The translations under genes were made by a program, and so were the position numbers. Positions 24,309 to 34,977 of a stretch of 64,000 bases of DNA are shown here, piece by piece. The DNA comes from Alteripontixanthobacter sp. GTDB taxonomy: Bacteria; Pseudomonadota; Alphaproteobacteria; Sphingomonadales; Sphingomonadaceae. Every line of letters begins with the position of its first letter. The stretch's first letter is position 1. The notes under the pieces are model-generated. The model made no database searches. It saw nothing but the letters and a program-made list of their open reading frames with translations, and was not told the origin of the DNA. The stretch covers positions 2,036,968-2,100,967 of the forward strand of contig JBDVPM010000008.1 of the NCBI GenBank assembly GCA_039968605.1, in the 5' to 3' direction.

Positions 24309-27300
24309 TCAGCTCCCAGGTTTGCCGCTTCTAAGGAATTTCTGCGTCGCAGTGTAAACCAGCCGCTCTGTCGGCTCGGCACCATCGGCGGGTAGGCGTT
24401 CGTATTCCTCCACATGGGCGAGGTAATTGTTGCCCTTGCCAAGTTTGAGCCTGGGGCTTGTCCAGCGGGCGGCGGCCGGACTTTCGGCAATTTGGTCCAT
24501 CTCCGATGTCGCGATTAGTTCCCAGTAAGGCAACTGACTGGACGTCCCTTTTTGCCAGCGAAACAGTCGCGCGACCAGTCGGGGCCGCGGTAGGTCGGAG
24601 CCGGGGATCGCGGGCGAGTAGCCGGGGCCTTCGACAGTGAAAGTGCTGGCGTATTGCCCGTGCATTTCGACCGACAGTGTACGTTCTGGGACCACCTGCA
24701 GCTGGCATTCCACCGGGAACGATGCTCGCAGGTCCGTCAACGGAATTTTCGCCTCGCCGGCGCGCAACTTGTAAGCTTCGCCGACCGCATGGCGCTGGAA
24801 GCGCACAAGGCCGAGTTGAAGGAACGGCATGTAGGCTTTGCCCACGTCGATATCGAGGTCGACGCAGGGGCCGTCGATCGGGTCGGTGGTCACAGGGAAA
24901 GGCAGAACATCGACCTTGATCGACGCCGTATCGGCCTCCGCTTCGCCGTCGGGATTGCCGAGATAGAGTCTCACACCAATTTCGAGATCACTCGGCTCGC
25001 GCGCAAAATTTTCGGGTGCGAGCCGGAATTGCGCAGGTGCGCTGCTACGCGTCGGATCCACCCCGCCCCGCGACAGGAAGCGCTCGAAGGGTTCGAGCGC
25101 GCCTTGATAGTAATCGCACGGATCGTTGCCTGTATCGCCGGCGGGAAGCAGTACGATACCCAGCTCCTCGCCCTCGCCCGAGAAAAACCAGTCGGTTCTC
25201 AGGCAGATGCGGACGCGGGACTGGCGCTTGAGGACCGGTTTGAACTTATCGCGCTCCCAGCGGAATTGCGGCATCAGCTTGTCGACCGTCGGCGGTGCCG
25301 GACGGAACGTGCACTGGGTCCAAACTTCCACCTCGTGCGTAATTTGATGGTCGGTTTCGTCTCGCGAGTTGTAGTACTGGGTGAAAGCCGAAGTGCCGAT
25401 CAACTTTACCGTGAGGCGCCGCGCGCGACCGTCGGAAAACTTGGCGTAGGACAATTCGCGCAACCCCGATGAATCCGCCACCGGCGCCAGCGGATTCTTG
25501 ACGAAATCAAGCAGATCCGAGTTTTCGTCGACGACCGGGAAATCGATCGAAAACAGGTCCCCCTTGCCGTCTTCGGGCAGTTCGCGCCAGATCAGCTGGC
25601 CGGGGGCCTCGGGGTCGGGTGCCTTTTGAACGGTCGCGGTATTGAATTCCTTCCACCTCGCCTGCGCGCGGATTGAACCCGTTCCCGCGCCGTCGATGGC
25701 TGCCTTGCCAACAAAGAAGACGGTACTGCCGCCTTCCTCGCTGTGCCAGTCGAGCGAGTTGGCACCGTAGCGCTCGATCATGTCGAGCCTAATCTTGCGC
25801 CACTGCCGCTCGCTCGTCGGCGCGACGCTGACAGCATGCAGGCCAAGTTCGGTCCATTCGGTAGACTCGGTATCGCCCGGGCGTCTGACCAAATCCAACC
25901 GACGCGGTTTCTTGATGGCATGGATAAGGTCGACCGTCTGCGCGGGTTCGGGACTGGTAGCGATCCCGTCCAGCTCGTTAGTATCGGCCGTTATCTTGAG
26001 CGTTCGGCGGGCAGCCTTGGGCAGGGTGACCTTGATCCCGTCGAAACGATACGAACGCGAATTGTCGTGCGAACGCAAAAAGCGCTTTCCGGTGCTGAGG
26101 GACGGCAAGTCGTCGTCTTTTCCAGCAATTAGCGCGATCGCAAGCGGCCTGGCTTCTTCGGGCTTGTCCCCGGTCCAGAAATCGCGCGTTACGGCAGGCA
26201 ATGCAACGTCCTCTTTCGAAACGTACTCAGCGAGTTGTCCGCTCAAGACGCGCGCGCCGCGATCGACGTAGAAGGGACGCTCGGGGCGGCAATTCTCGAC
26301 CAGGGCGGCGACGGTACCCAATGGCTGGCGCAGCTTGTCGAGTTCACCCGGTTCGTTGCCGATCGAGACCTCGTCGTCTGGATCGCGCATGGAGACCGCC
26401 TTTTCACCGACGACGTAATAGATGTCCTTGTAGCGTGCCTCGGGCAATGTGCCCTGTTCGTCATGCACTTGGATGGCCGGTGCAGCGCCGGCACCCTCGA
26501 ACGCCCCACGCGGCGTGTCCTGGTTGAGCGCTGCGTCCTTGTCGAACTGGCCCTGGATCTCTGCCTCATCGAATTCGATCCGCGCGGGCGTGACCAGCCG
26601 GACGGCGGAGCGCTTCCCGTCGCGCACCACCATCACCAGCCCGCCTTCGCCTCGCTGCGCCTGCGGCGTCGCGGCCGTTATGACCTCATCGCGCGAATGC
26701 AGGTGAAAGGCGGGCGGCACCTGCGGCAGCAGCCGCCGGAACATGTATGGTTGCGCTTGGTCTTCCCAATCGCCAAGGACCAGGTCGGCGTCGCTGTAAG
26801 CGGAATCCTCGAAGACCGGCCCTGCCCCCAATGCATAGCAAAGCCGGACTCCGCACCGATAGCCGGTACGCTCGCGCAGCGGCAGGAGTCCCGGGGCAGC
26901 GGGCGACAATTCGAAATCGAGGCCGAGGTCGAAAAAGCCGTTGACCGACGTCACCGTCTTGTCCGCCGTCGCCTCGTGACCGTCGTTCTCCTTGCCGTCC
27001 TGATTCGCCCCGCCGTCGTCGTCGCGCGCCAGCGCCATGTTCTCGCCGTTCCAGGTGAAAAGGATCGACTCGGGCCGGATCTCCTCGTTGCCTTTGTCGT
27101 CGGTCTTGATTTCGGTCATCTCGGCGGCGAGGCCGTGATCGCGCGGCAGGACGTATGTCTTCAGATAGTCGTTGTCGTAATAGCCCTGCTCCATCAGCGG
27201 ATCGGTGCAGCGCACCGCGCGCTGCGTGGTGGGGCGCCAGACATGCGTACCATCCGCCTTGACCCAGGCGAAATCGGGGCGATAGCCGCGCAGCAGGTTC

Positions 27301-28676
27301 TCCAAGAAAACCGGCGCGCCACCTTGTCGTACCAGCCTCGCTGCGGCTTGTTCTCGTTTCGCGTCGGCCTTCTTGCGGTCGATGAAGTGGATGCCGCCGC
27401 GCTTGATCACCGGCTTCTCCAACTTCCGGCCATCATTGAAGGCGGCGACGGTGCCGATCAGCGAGTGCGCACCCGAAACGCTGCCCAGTTCGAAACGGCG
27501 GGCGTTTCCGGCCCGCGCCTGCATGTCGAGGTAGTTGCCTTTGTATCGATCGGGCTCCTGCCGCGCGCGCGGGGCGAAGCCGGATCCCGCGCCTCCCACC
27601 TCCACAGCTGTCCAGGCGCGCTGCGCGTTCGCGTCCGATGCGAAGCGCACCGCGATAAAACCCTTTGTCCGGCCTGCCAGGTCGGCGGGCGGCAGCGCGA
27701 GGTCGATCGCGCAGCCGAGGTAGTGCGCCAGGCTGGGCAGCGACAGGATCGCCAACAGCTTGCGCGTCCCCGCGGCTTCCGGCTCCTCGCCCCATTTCTC
27801 GTCGGCGTCGTTAACATTTTCCCTGAACTGTGCATCGGCCATGACCCCGCCGGCAAAGTCGAGCACGGCCTGCCGTAGATCGTCGATATCGATGTCGACG
27901 CGGTCGCTTTCCAGTCCGGCCTCCAGCGCATCGAGCATCGCCGCCGTCTGGGTGCTCCAAGCGTTGGCAGCAGCCCCTTCGCGGCTGGCCAGCGGCTCGG
28001 CTTCGCGCAAGTCCTGCGGGTCGCTGTTGTTGAGCACGTCCGCCATGGCCTCGATGACGGTCGCCATCTTTGCGCGCCGGCTGCGCGCAGCGCTCGTCTT
28101 GCGTCCACGCGTGGCGCTCTCAACCCGTTCGAGCCGTTCGAACAGCAGCGACAGGTCGCCAAGGCGCGGATTGCGGATTTTCGGATTGGAAGCGACGCTT
28201 TCGTGCTCCTGTTGCTGCCCCGGCGGCCGATGCCGATCATCCTGCTGGCAGCCTTTATTCCTCAGCGCCTCCGCCAGGCTGTGGAAGGGTGGGACATACT
28301 CGTCGGCATCGTTGTCGTAGGCGAATGCCTTCTCCCATACGGCGTCCGCCGACTTTAGATACGCCGTTAGTCCGCCGCGCATCAGCGAGGGATACGAACC
28401 GATAAGCTGCTTGTCGTCCGAAGGCGTTTCGTCCCCGTCCGCCCACCAGACCTCGACCTCCTCGCTCATGCCATGGATCGCCGATGGCCAGCTTGCGGCT
28501 GGGATGCCTTTGCCGCCACCCAGCAGGGTCGGCGTGACCTGCACCGACAGCAGAAGGTCGCCCGTCGCAAAATCCACGCCATCCAGCTCATCGCCGAGCA
28601 CACCGTTGGGAATGCTGAGATAGCCGCAGTTGAGTTGCAGTTCGTCGTTCACTTGCTCGCTATCACCCATTTTCAT
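24309..28676 (-). CDS. Giant protein B, 1455 aa, unknown family
   Basis: I do not recognise this family. The 1455 residues have no signal peptide, membrane helix or repeat that I can see. Residues 1-150 begin with LNCGYLSIPNGVLGDELDGVDF. Residues 160-300 are charged and helical, with a short arginine-rich patch. The rest is mixed beta-rich sequence with many aromatic-glycine turns and acidic loops, resembling large surface or virion-structural proteins in texture only. The start ATG 28676 overlaps the stop of giant protein A (ATGA), so both are made in fixed stoichiometry; an ATG six bases on is an alternative. GC content is host-like. There is no catalytic motif I can name. Confidence 0.7.
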   Translation of the reverse strand: MKMGDSEQVNDELQLNCGYLSIPNGVLGDELDGVDFATGDLLLSVQVTPTLLGGGKGIPAASWPSAIHGMSEEVEVWWADGDETPSDDKQLIGSYPSLMRGGLTAYLKSADAVWEKAFAYDNDADEYVPPFHSLAEALRNKGCQQDDRHRPPGQQQEHESVASNPKIRNPRLGDLSLLFERLERVESATRGRKTSAARSRRAKMATVIEAMADVLNNSDPQDLREAEPLASREGAAANAWSTQTAAMLDALEAGLESDRVDIDIDDLRQAVLDFAGGVMADAQFRENVNDADEKWGEEPEAAGTRKLLAILSLPSLAHYLGCAIDLALPPADLAGRTKGFIAVRFASDANAQRAWTAVEVGGAGSGFAPRARQEPDRYKGNYLDMQARAGNARRFELGSVSGAHSLIGTVAAFNDGRKLEKPVIKRGGIHFIDRKKADAKREQAAARLVRQGGAPVFLENLLRGYRPDFAWVKADGTHVWRPTTQRAVRCTDPLMEQGYYDNDYLKTYVLPRDHGLAAEMTEIKTDDKGNEEIRPESILFTWNGENMALARDDDGGANQDGKENDGHEATADKTVTSVNGFFDLGLDFELSPAAPGLLPLRERTGYRCGVRLCYALGAGPVFEDSAYSDADLVLGDWEDQAQPYMFRRLLPQVPPAFHLHSRDEVITAATPQAQRGEGGLVMVVRDGKRSAVRLVTPARIEFDEAEIQGQFDKDAALNQDTPRGAFEGAGAAPAIQVHDEQGTLPEARYKDIYYVVGEKAVSMRDPDDEVSIGNEPGELDKLRQPLGTVAALVENCRPERPFYVDRGARVLSGQLAEYVSKEDVALPAVTRDFWTGDKPEEARPLAIALIAGKDDDLPSLSTGKRFLRSHDNSRSYRFDGIKVTLPKAARRTLKITADTNELDGIATSPEPAQTVDLIHAIKKPRRLDLVRRPGDTESTEWTELGLHAVSVAPTSERQWRKIRLDMIERYGANSLDWHSEEGGSTVFFVGKAAIDGAGTGSIRAQARWKEFNTATVQKAPDPEAPGQLIWRELPEDGKGDLFSIDFPVVDENSDLLDFVKNPLAPVADSSGLRELSYAKFSDGRARRLTVKLIGTSAFTQYYNSRDETDHQITHEVEVWTQCTFRPAPPTVDKLMPQFRWERDKFKPVLKRQSRVRICLRTDWFFSGEGEELGIVLLPAGDTGNDPCDYYQGALEPFERFLSRGGVDPTRSSAPAQFRLAPENFAREPSDLEIGVRLYLGNPDGEAEADTASIKVDVLPFPVTTDPIDGPCVDLDIDVGKAYMPFLQLGLVRFQRHAVGEAYKLRAGEAKIPLTDLRASFPVECQLQVVPERTLSVEMHGQYASTFTVEGPGYSPAIPGSDLPRPRLVARLFRWQKGTSSQLPYWELIATSEMDQIAESPAAARWTSPRLKLGKGNNYLAHVEEYERLPADGAEPTERLVYTATQKFLRSGKPGS

Positions 28677-31600
28677 TGCACCGCCTCTAGGTCGATGGTC
28701 TCCACGTAGCTTTTCCAGCGCTTCTGCTTGGCGGGAACGTGCATTGTGGTGGTCGCCTTGGGCACGCCAGCGAGGAACGCCGCGCGCCTGCCGTCGCCCA
28801 GCGCCGCAACGCCGGACGACTTGCCATTCGACATCTTGTAGCGCGCATTGACCCGATATTCGTATTCGGCGATGCCGACCGAGAATTCGAACGAATAGGC
28901 GGTCTCGCCGTACATCCGCCCGCTACCCTCTTGAATCAGCGAAATGCGGATCGTGCAGGTGAGCGAGAAGCAAGCTATGGTGCCGCGCCCCGCCGCTTCG
29001 AAATACGCCCACAGCACTTGGTTGTTCTCGCCTTGGTCCTTCACGGCCAGTCCGGCAACAACGCGCCCCTGCGCGTTCAGCGGCCCGAATTTCAGCGCCG
29101 AAACGCCGCCGAAGAAGATGCTGAGCTTGAGCGTGTTGCTGCCGTCCGCCTTCGACGTCAGCTTGATCCAACCGCCGCCGCCATAGGGAGGGTTGGCGAC
29201 CATGAACGGGAGGCTCGAACTCCCGAGGTTGAAGGCGTATTGGGCCGGGCTGCCATCGAAATAGATGCTCGCCGAGACCCCGAAGGCAAGGTTGATGAAC
29301 TGCAAGGTGCCCAGCTGCACCACGCCGGCGTTGTAGATATAGCCCGCTTCGATCCCCGGGGGCCCGAATTGGGGCTTGAGGTAGAAGCCGTTGCCCTTCG
29401 GGGCGAGCCATTGCTGCAGCGGCTCAAGGAACTTGATATACGGCCCGGGAGTCACCGTATCGATCGGCATCTTATAATCGGGACTCTTGCCGTTCTCCGT
29501 CTCGAACGAGCAGGTGCCGAAACGGATCGTCACGATATTCAGGCTCGGAGAGAACACGAACAGGTCAAAGGGCGCCAGTTCGCCCGAAACTTTCGTCTTC
29601 AGCTCTTTCTTGAGTACATCGAAACTGAACTCACTGCGGACATGCAGGTGGTGTTCTTCCACCTTCTTGTTGTCGTCGTCGAGGATCGGCATCCAAACGC
29701 CGTCCTTCTTCTCCAACAAGGGAAGCGATTCTACCGGCTTGAAATTGCAAAAGCCGTCAAGCTTCGTCCGCCAGTCGTAGCCGGTGGTGATATGCGTCGG
29801 GATAAAGGACAGCGCAAGTTCTTCCAGCTCGTCACGCACCGCTTCCAGCAGGCTACGCAACTGCGTGCCGAGCCAGTTCATCGAATCCTCGATCGCGATC
29901 GAGGAGATGAAGTCGTCGAGGTCCTTGAACGCGGTTACCGTTTGGTCGAAATCGTCGCGCACCTTTTCGACCTCGTCGACGAACGTGTCGGGTGGCGCCT
30001 GTCCCAGATCGTCCAGCCTGCCCAGCAGGACTTCGACCGCGCCGACCAGCGTGTCGATCCTCTCATTAAGGACATCGGCCTTGCCGCCGGTGACGATCTG
30101 AATCAGCGCCTCGATCACAGGATTCTTTATTTGCTCGACAATTTCCGAGCGCACCGTGGCGAGCATCGATTTCAGGCCGTCCAGATAAGCGCGGATCGGC
30201 GCAGTCCCGCTGGTCCATATTGCCTGGAGTGCCTGTTTCGCCTGCTCGCCCAACGCTTGGAGGTTCGACTGTGCGAACAGTACGGTCTGCACCAGCCGGC
30301 CAGCCAAGTCCTTGTCGATCGATGCCAGCAGCGCTGCGCCTTCCTTCATCACGGCAGCGTGCAGTTCGGCGAAATCGCCCGCGAGCACCTGTCCCATGGC
30401 ATCGCGGAAGGCCTCGGCCCGGGCGACGGTGCTTTCGAGCGCTCCTTCGAGCGCGGAGAGATATTCCTCCGGCGGATTCGCTTCCGCCAGCGTGCGGATT
30501 TTCGCGATCGAGCCGCGGATGTCGCTCCAGTCGAAGCCCGCATCGGCGATTTGGGCGACGGCTTCGATCAAGGCCTTGGCCGCTGCGAACAAATCGTCCC
30601 GCGCCTTGTCTTCCGCTGCCGATTCCGGAGCCAGCCGGATCAGCGGGTCGAGTATGGCACCGGCTTCGGCCAGCAGCTGCGCCCGCAGCCGCAGCGCTCC
30701 GGCCAGCGGTTCGAGCTTGTCGGGATCGAGATCGGCGATATCGGCGGGTATCTTCGCCCGCTGTTGCTCGAAGGCGCTGAGCGTCGTGCGCGCCTCGGCG
30801 ATATTCTCGAGCACGGCCTCGCGTACGCGCCCGACTTCCCACGGGTCTTCGGGCAGCGCCAGCGTCTTCGCCTCGACCGTGTCGAGAGCCTCCTCGAGCT
30901 TTTGCTGTGCCGCCACCGCCTCGTGCACCAGGGCCAGCACGGCGGCTTTCACCTGCTCCACGAGTTCGGCGAACTCGTCGAAATGGGCAGGGATCGCGCT
31001 GGCGCGGTAGATGGCGATCAACGCGTCGGTGAGCCGAACGATCGCGTCCTTGGCCTTGATACCCCCCGCAGCGACGCTCCGGAGCAGCCGGGTCTCCATT
31101 TTCTCCAGCGGAGCGATGGCGTGGGGCCGCACCACGTTTTCGTGCAGTTCGTCAGCGATCCGTTCGGCCAAATCGTGCAGCTTGGCCTGGTCCTTCGGGC
31201 GGAGGCCCTCGATGACCGTCGAACGCAGCAGCAATTCGCGTAGCTTCGTGTGGCTCCGTTCCTCGAGGCTGTCTATGCGCTGCCCAACCTTGCCGAGCGC
31301 CTGTGCGAGGGCATTGTCGGGCTGGTCGGTATCGGCTTTCGCGGGTTCGACCGCTTCGGCGAACACGCGCTCGATGATCGCCCCGATTTCGGTCTGCGCC
31401 GGTTCGATCAGCTTTGCCCTGAGGAATGTGCGGTCGCGCAGGTCCGCCTTCGTCGGATTGTATGGCTCGAGTTCGGTGGCCAGTTCGACCAGGACGTCGA
31501 GCGCGCGGCGTTCGAGATCGGCCCTCAGCAACGCCAGGTCGACCTCGACCACTGCCGCCGCATCGTGGAGTTGCAGCAGGTAGGCTTCGGCGAATCCCCA

Positions 31601-34600
31601 CACCCGGTCTTCCGCTTGCGAACGCGTGGCATCGAGCGCACCGCCCAGCAGTCCTTCTCCCATCGCCGCCAGAGCGCGGCCCGGATCGGCGAAGATTTCC
31701 TCGCAACTCTTGAAATGGCCGGAGGCCTCGTAGCCGAACTCGCCGAAGACGATACCGGCATATTCCTCCGCATCGCCGATAGCGGCGCACAATTCGGCCC
31801 TTGCCCTGGTCTCAAGCTCCTGCCGCAACTGCCCGACCAGCGTGGCGACCAGCATGCCTTTGCGCAGGCTGTCGATGAGGCCCTGAACGAGCTTCAGTGT
31901 CTTCACCACCTCGTCGGGAATCGGATCGTCGATGAAGGCACCCCCCGCACTGGCGAACTCCTCGACGAAATCGGCGACCTCCTTGATTGTGCCTATTGAA
32001 GGATCGTCGCGCACCGCTTCCAGCAGGCTTTGCACGCTGGTTCCTGCGGTACCGCGCAACCGGCCGAGCACTCTTGCCAGCCGTTTGCCGAGCAAGGCCT
32101 CGACGGTCAGCGCGACGCCGATCTTGCGTTTACCGGTGGCGCCGGCGAGCCTGGCATTGGCCGTGCGGATCGCCTGGTCGATCGCGGGGACAACGCCGTC
32201 GGCGGCGTACAGCACCTTCAGCAGCCGTTCCGCGACGCTCTTCACCAGCGTACTCTCGCGCGCCCCGAACTGGAAACTCTCGCGCAGCTTGGGCGAATTG
32301 ACCCCGTCGATGTTGACGCCGTCTGCCCCGAGATCGAGTTTCAAGAGGTCGAGGATACCGAACAGATTGGCCAGCGGATTACCGCCCTCCGCGTCGATAG
32401 GGCCGGTCTCGACATGTCCGGCCCCGTCGGCCTCGAGCCGGGCCGCTTTCGGCCCCTTGAAAAACTGGCTTGGATCGAACTTGCCGGCCTTCGCTTTGCC
32501 GAAATCGTATTTCGCGCCCCCCCGCGTTGCCGCCGCGCCCGTATCGTCGCCGCCGACCAACCCGGTCTTGCGCGCCATCGCCGCGACATCGAAGACCGGC
32601 GCCGCCATCCCCCCGGTCCGGTTCGCCTTCTTGTCTGCCTGTAGCGCCACTTTGCCCGCGGTCACCTGCAGGTAGATTTCCGCCTTGTTATCCTCGGCCA
32701 CCGGCTCGCCGTCGTTGCGCGGACGATCGGCGGGGAAGTCGTCGCGCACGTAATCTGGGAAATAGGAAACGCCGATGCGGCCCTGCGCTTCGCCCAGCAC
32801 TTGGTCGACCGACTGGACCGAAATCTCCGCCTGTTCCAGCATCGGATAGAACGGCGGCTGGTCGGCGCCTTCCATGCGGCCGTCCATAACAAAGTGTTCG
32901 CTGCTCTGCGGCCCGTCCTTGCGGCCCGAGGCCTTGAGCAGCCAGCTATGCGTGCTGAAGCTGGTGTTGCCGGGCCTGCTCGGCCTGGCATAGCGGTGCC
33001 GCGCGCCGTCGAGGAGGGCGGTGCGGCGACGCGGGTTGTCGAGCGAATTGTACTCTTTCACCAGTCGCCGCATTAGGTGCTCGTTGCCCAGCTTTGAGTT
33101 GATGACAAAGACCAGATTGCTGCGCGCGACCGCATCGTCTGTTTCCCACATGAATTCGAAATCTACACCGTTTCCGGTTTCGTTCCCGTCGACGCGGCGC
33201 GCGGTATCTTCTGCGGCGATCCGTGGCCAGAAGATCGTGTAGTCCGGCAGTTCGCCTTCGAACACATTGTGGCAATCGAACAGATCGGGAGTTTTGTCGG
33301 TGGTGATGCGCGCCCGCGTTGCGGGAAATTCGCGCGCATCTTGCGGGTGGTAGGGCCCGGGGAAGTGCTTGACGCGATCGTTGGCCACGATTACCCGCCG
33401 CCTACATTCGAAACTACCGGGTTGCCCCTGCCAGTTCTTGTAGATGTGACGTTCAACGATCGTGACCAGCGACGCGCGAATACCCAGCGGGAACAGAAAA
33501 CCTTTCTCCACCGCCTCGATCTGGCTGTCGCGTCCGAGATAGGTCGCAAGCAGCAACCGCTCGAGATCGAAGCCTTCGAACAGCGTGTAGGGATCCTTGT
33601 TATCGGGCGGATTGTCGGGGTCATAAAGCCGCAGCCGCGGCGGTTCGCCTTTCCAGCGCATCCGCGTGTTGGCGCCTAGCGTCGTCAGGATGATGTCGGC
33701 ATCGTCAAAAGGCTTGGTGAGCGCGATGCCGGTATCGGGAGATATTTCGTTGAGTTTGCCCAGAAATTTGTAGGCGATATGGGGTAGAACGACGCGCGAG
33801 CGCGGGACTTCGCCGGCCGCCGCTTCTTCGGCGGTGTCCGGTTGAGTACGGTCGGCGCTGTTGCCGTCGTCCCCCGCCCGTGTTTCGAGCGCGATGCTGA
33901 GCAGCGCCGGCAAGCCGGGCAGCGATGTTTGCGCGACGATGTCCCAGTGATGTCTTGCCGTCAGCGCCATCTCCGGATCGGACCGGTCCGCAATCACGCC
34001 TGCACTGGGCAATCCCAAGCCGCCCGGCAAATCGTCGAACACGTGCGAATGGATGGCACGCACCGACTTGCGTCCTACACCATTCAATCGCGCCGACCAT
34101 GCCGGCACGCTATTGCCATACTGCTTGAAATCGCGGACCCGCCTTGTGTCGGGATAGCATTCCCAGCTCGAAAGATCTGACGGGGAAAACACCAGCCTGT
34201 CGGCGACATGCAAAGCGGTTTCATTAGCGTCGGGTGCTCCGAAAATTTTGGTCAGCTCTCCAAGCCAATCCCTTATTGGGATCTCTCTTACCCGCGCCTC
34301 CCATGCGGCGTCGTCTTCGCCATCTTCGGGCGGAAACAGAACCTTCAGTTGGCTTTGCAGGTCCTCGCGCGGCTCGCGCCAGCCGGGCTTGCCGGTCACC
34401 TCGATCGAACGCGCGCGCGGCGACACCTTGAGTTTGAGCTTTCGCCAGTCGAGCAGAGTTTCGAGGTGCAGCGGCTTGCTGGTGGCATTGCGCTGCTTGG
34501 TTTCGAATACCAGGCGCGAAGCGGGAGCCGCCCGCAGGCTCGGTTGCCATGGATCTTGCTCGGGCCTGCAGCAAACGCGATTACCCTTGTCGTCGACCGG

Positions 34601-34903
34601 CTTGTCGAACACCGTTTCGGCAATATGCTGTGGCGGGAAGAATACGGTGATCAGGGCACGTTTCCTGTCCTGGCTCAAGTGGTTACGCCTCTCCTTGAAA
34701 CTGAACCCGTCGAGGTCGAAAGTCAGGTCGACGAGGTCGAGCGAACGCGTGACGCGGATTAGCAGCTGCTGAGGACCTTGTTTCTCGATCTCGAAGTATT
34801 CGAAAGCGGGATCGCTCGATTTGGCACCGCCCGGTCCAGCGTAGGGCAAAACACGCGTCCAAGACTTCTTTGTTCTTACTGTATTTCTACTCTCGGCTGC
34901 CAT
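28673..34903 (-). CDS. Giant protein A, 2076 aa, long helical centre, unknown family
   Basis: Unrecognised. ATG 34903 is chosen for the GGAG seven bases upstream. Residues 1-700 are mixed alpha/beta. Around 790-860 is an alanine/glycine/lysine-rich linker with ANLFGILDLLKLDLGADGV. From about 870 to 1690 the protein is almost wholly helical with long coiled-coil-like stretches rich in Ala, Glu and Leu, as in tape-measure or apolipoprotein-like proteins. The last 350 residues are beta-rich with regular glycine and aromatic positions (YIYNAGVVQLGTLQFINLAF). No signal peptide or clear membrane segment. It lies 74 bases after an amidase gene and overlaps giant protein B. A large structural or scaffolding role is inferred from architecture only. 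Confidence 0.72.
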   Translation of the reverse strand: MAAESRNTVRTKKSWTRVLPYAGPGGAKSSDPAFEYFEIEKQGPQQLLIRVTRSLDLVDLTFDLDGFSFKERRNHLSQDRKRALITVFFPPQHIAETVFDKPVDDKGNRVCCRPEQDPWQPSLRAAPASRLVFETKQRNATSKPLHLETLLDWRKLKLKVSPRARSIEVTGKPGWREPREDLQSQLKVLFPPEDGEDDAAWEARVREIPIRDWLGELTKIFGAPDANETALHVADRLVFSPSDLSSWECYPDTRRVRDFKQYGNSVPAWSARLNGVGRKSVRAIHSHVFDDLPGGLGLPSAGVIADRSDPEMALTARHHWDIVAQTSLPGLPALLSIALETRAGDDGNSADRTQPDTAEEAAAGEVPRSRVVLPHIAYKFLGKLNEISPDTGIALTKPFDDADIILTTLGANTRMRWKGEPPRLRLYDPDNPPDNKDPYTLFEGFDLERLLLATYLGRDSQIEAVEKGFLFPLGIRASLVTIVERHIYKNWQGQPGSFECRRRVIVANDRVKHFPGPYHPQDAREFPATRARITTDKTPDLFDCHNVFEGELPDYTIFWPRIAAEDTARRVDGNETGNGVDFEFMWETDDAVARSNLVFVINSKLGNEHLMRRLVKEYNSLDNPRRRTALLDGARHRYARPSRPGNTSFSTHSWLLKASGRKDGPQSSEHFVMDGRMEGADQPPFYPMLEQAEISVQSVDQVLGEAQGRIGVSYFPDYVRDDFPADRPRNDGEPVAEDNKAEIYLQVTAGKVALQADKKANRTGGMAAPVFDVAAMARKTGLVGGDDTGAAATRGGAKYDFGKAKAGKFDPSQFFKGPKAARLEADGAGHVETGPIDAEGGNPLANLFGILDLLKLDLGADGVNIDGVNSPKLRESFQFGARESTLVKSVAERLLKVLYAADGVVPAIDQAIRTANARLAGATGKRKIGVALTVEALLGKRLARVLGRLRGTAGTSVQSLLEAVRDDPSIGTIKEVADFVEEFASAGGAFIDDPIPDEVVKTLKLVQGLIDSLRKGMLVATLVGQLRQELETRARAELCAAIGDAEEYAGIVFGEFGYEASGHFKSCEEIFADPGRALAAMGEGLLGGALDATRSQAEDRVWGFAEAYLLQLHDAAAVVEVDLALLRADLERRALDVLVELATELEPYNPTKADLRDRTFLRAKLIEPAQTEIGAIIERVFAEAVEPAKADTDQPDNALAQALGKVGQRIDSLEERSHTKLRELLLRSTVIEGLRPKDQAKLHDLAERIADELHENVVRPHAIAPLEKMETRLLRSVAAGGIKAKDAIVRLTDALIAIYRASAIPAHFDEFAELVEQVKAAVLALVHEAVAAQQKLEEALDTVEAKTLALPEDPWEVGRVREAVLENIAEARTTLSAFEQQRAKIPADIADLDPDKLEPLAGALRLRAQLLAEAGAILDPLIRLAPESAAEDKARDDLFAAAKALIEAVAQIADAGFDWSDIRGSIAKIRTLAEANPPEEYLSALEGALESTVARAEAFRDAMGQVLAGDFAELHAAVMKEGAALLASIDKDLAGRLVQTVLFAQSNLQALGEQAKQALQAIWTSGTAPIRAYLDGLKSMLATVRSEIVEQIKNPVIEALIQIVTGGKADVLNERIDTLVGAVEVLLGRLDDLGQAPPDTFVDEVEKVRDDFDQTVTAFKDLDDFISSIAIEDSMNWLGTQLRSLLEAVRDELEELALSFIPTHITTGYDWRTKLDGFCNFKPVESLPLLEKKDGVWMPILDDDNKKVEEHHLHVRSEFSFDVLKKELKTKVSGELAPFDLFVFSPSLNIVTIRFGTCSFETENGKSPDYKMPIDTVTPGPYIKFLEPLQQWLAPKGNGFYLKPQFGPPGIEAGYIYNAGVVQLGTLQFINLAFGVSASIYFDGSPAQYAFNLGSSSLPFMVANPPYGGGGWIKLTSKADGSNTLKLSIFFGGVSALKFGPLNAQGRVVAGLAVKDQGENNQVLWAYFEAAGRGTIACFSLTCTIRISLIQEGSGRMYGETAYSFEFSVGIAEYEYRVNARYKMSNGKSSGVAALGDGRRAAFLAGVPKATTTMHVPAKQKRWKSYVETIDLEAVQ

Positions 34904-34977
34904 GTCGTTGCTCCAAACTTTCTCGCGCGGTACAAGGAAATCGAACGCGGGCATTCCCGCAACCCGAGGGCACGAAG

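Noticed and set aside
26235-27878. A 547-codon plus-strand frame
   Set aside because: Antisense shadow of giant protein B; no domain and no ribosome binding site.
28739-31243. An 834-codon open frame on the plus strand
   Set aside because: Entirely antisense to giant protein A; its residues are arginine-rich mirror sequence typical of high-GC shadow frames, with no start signal.
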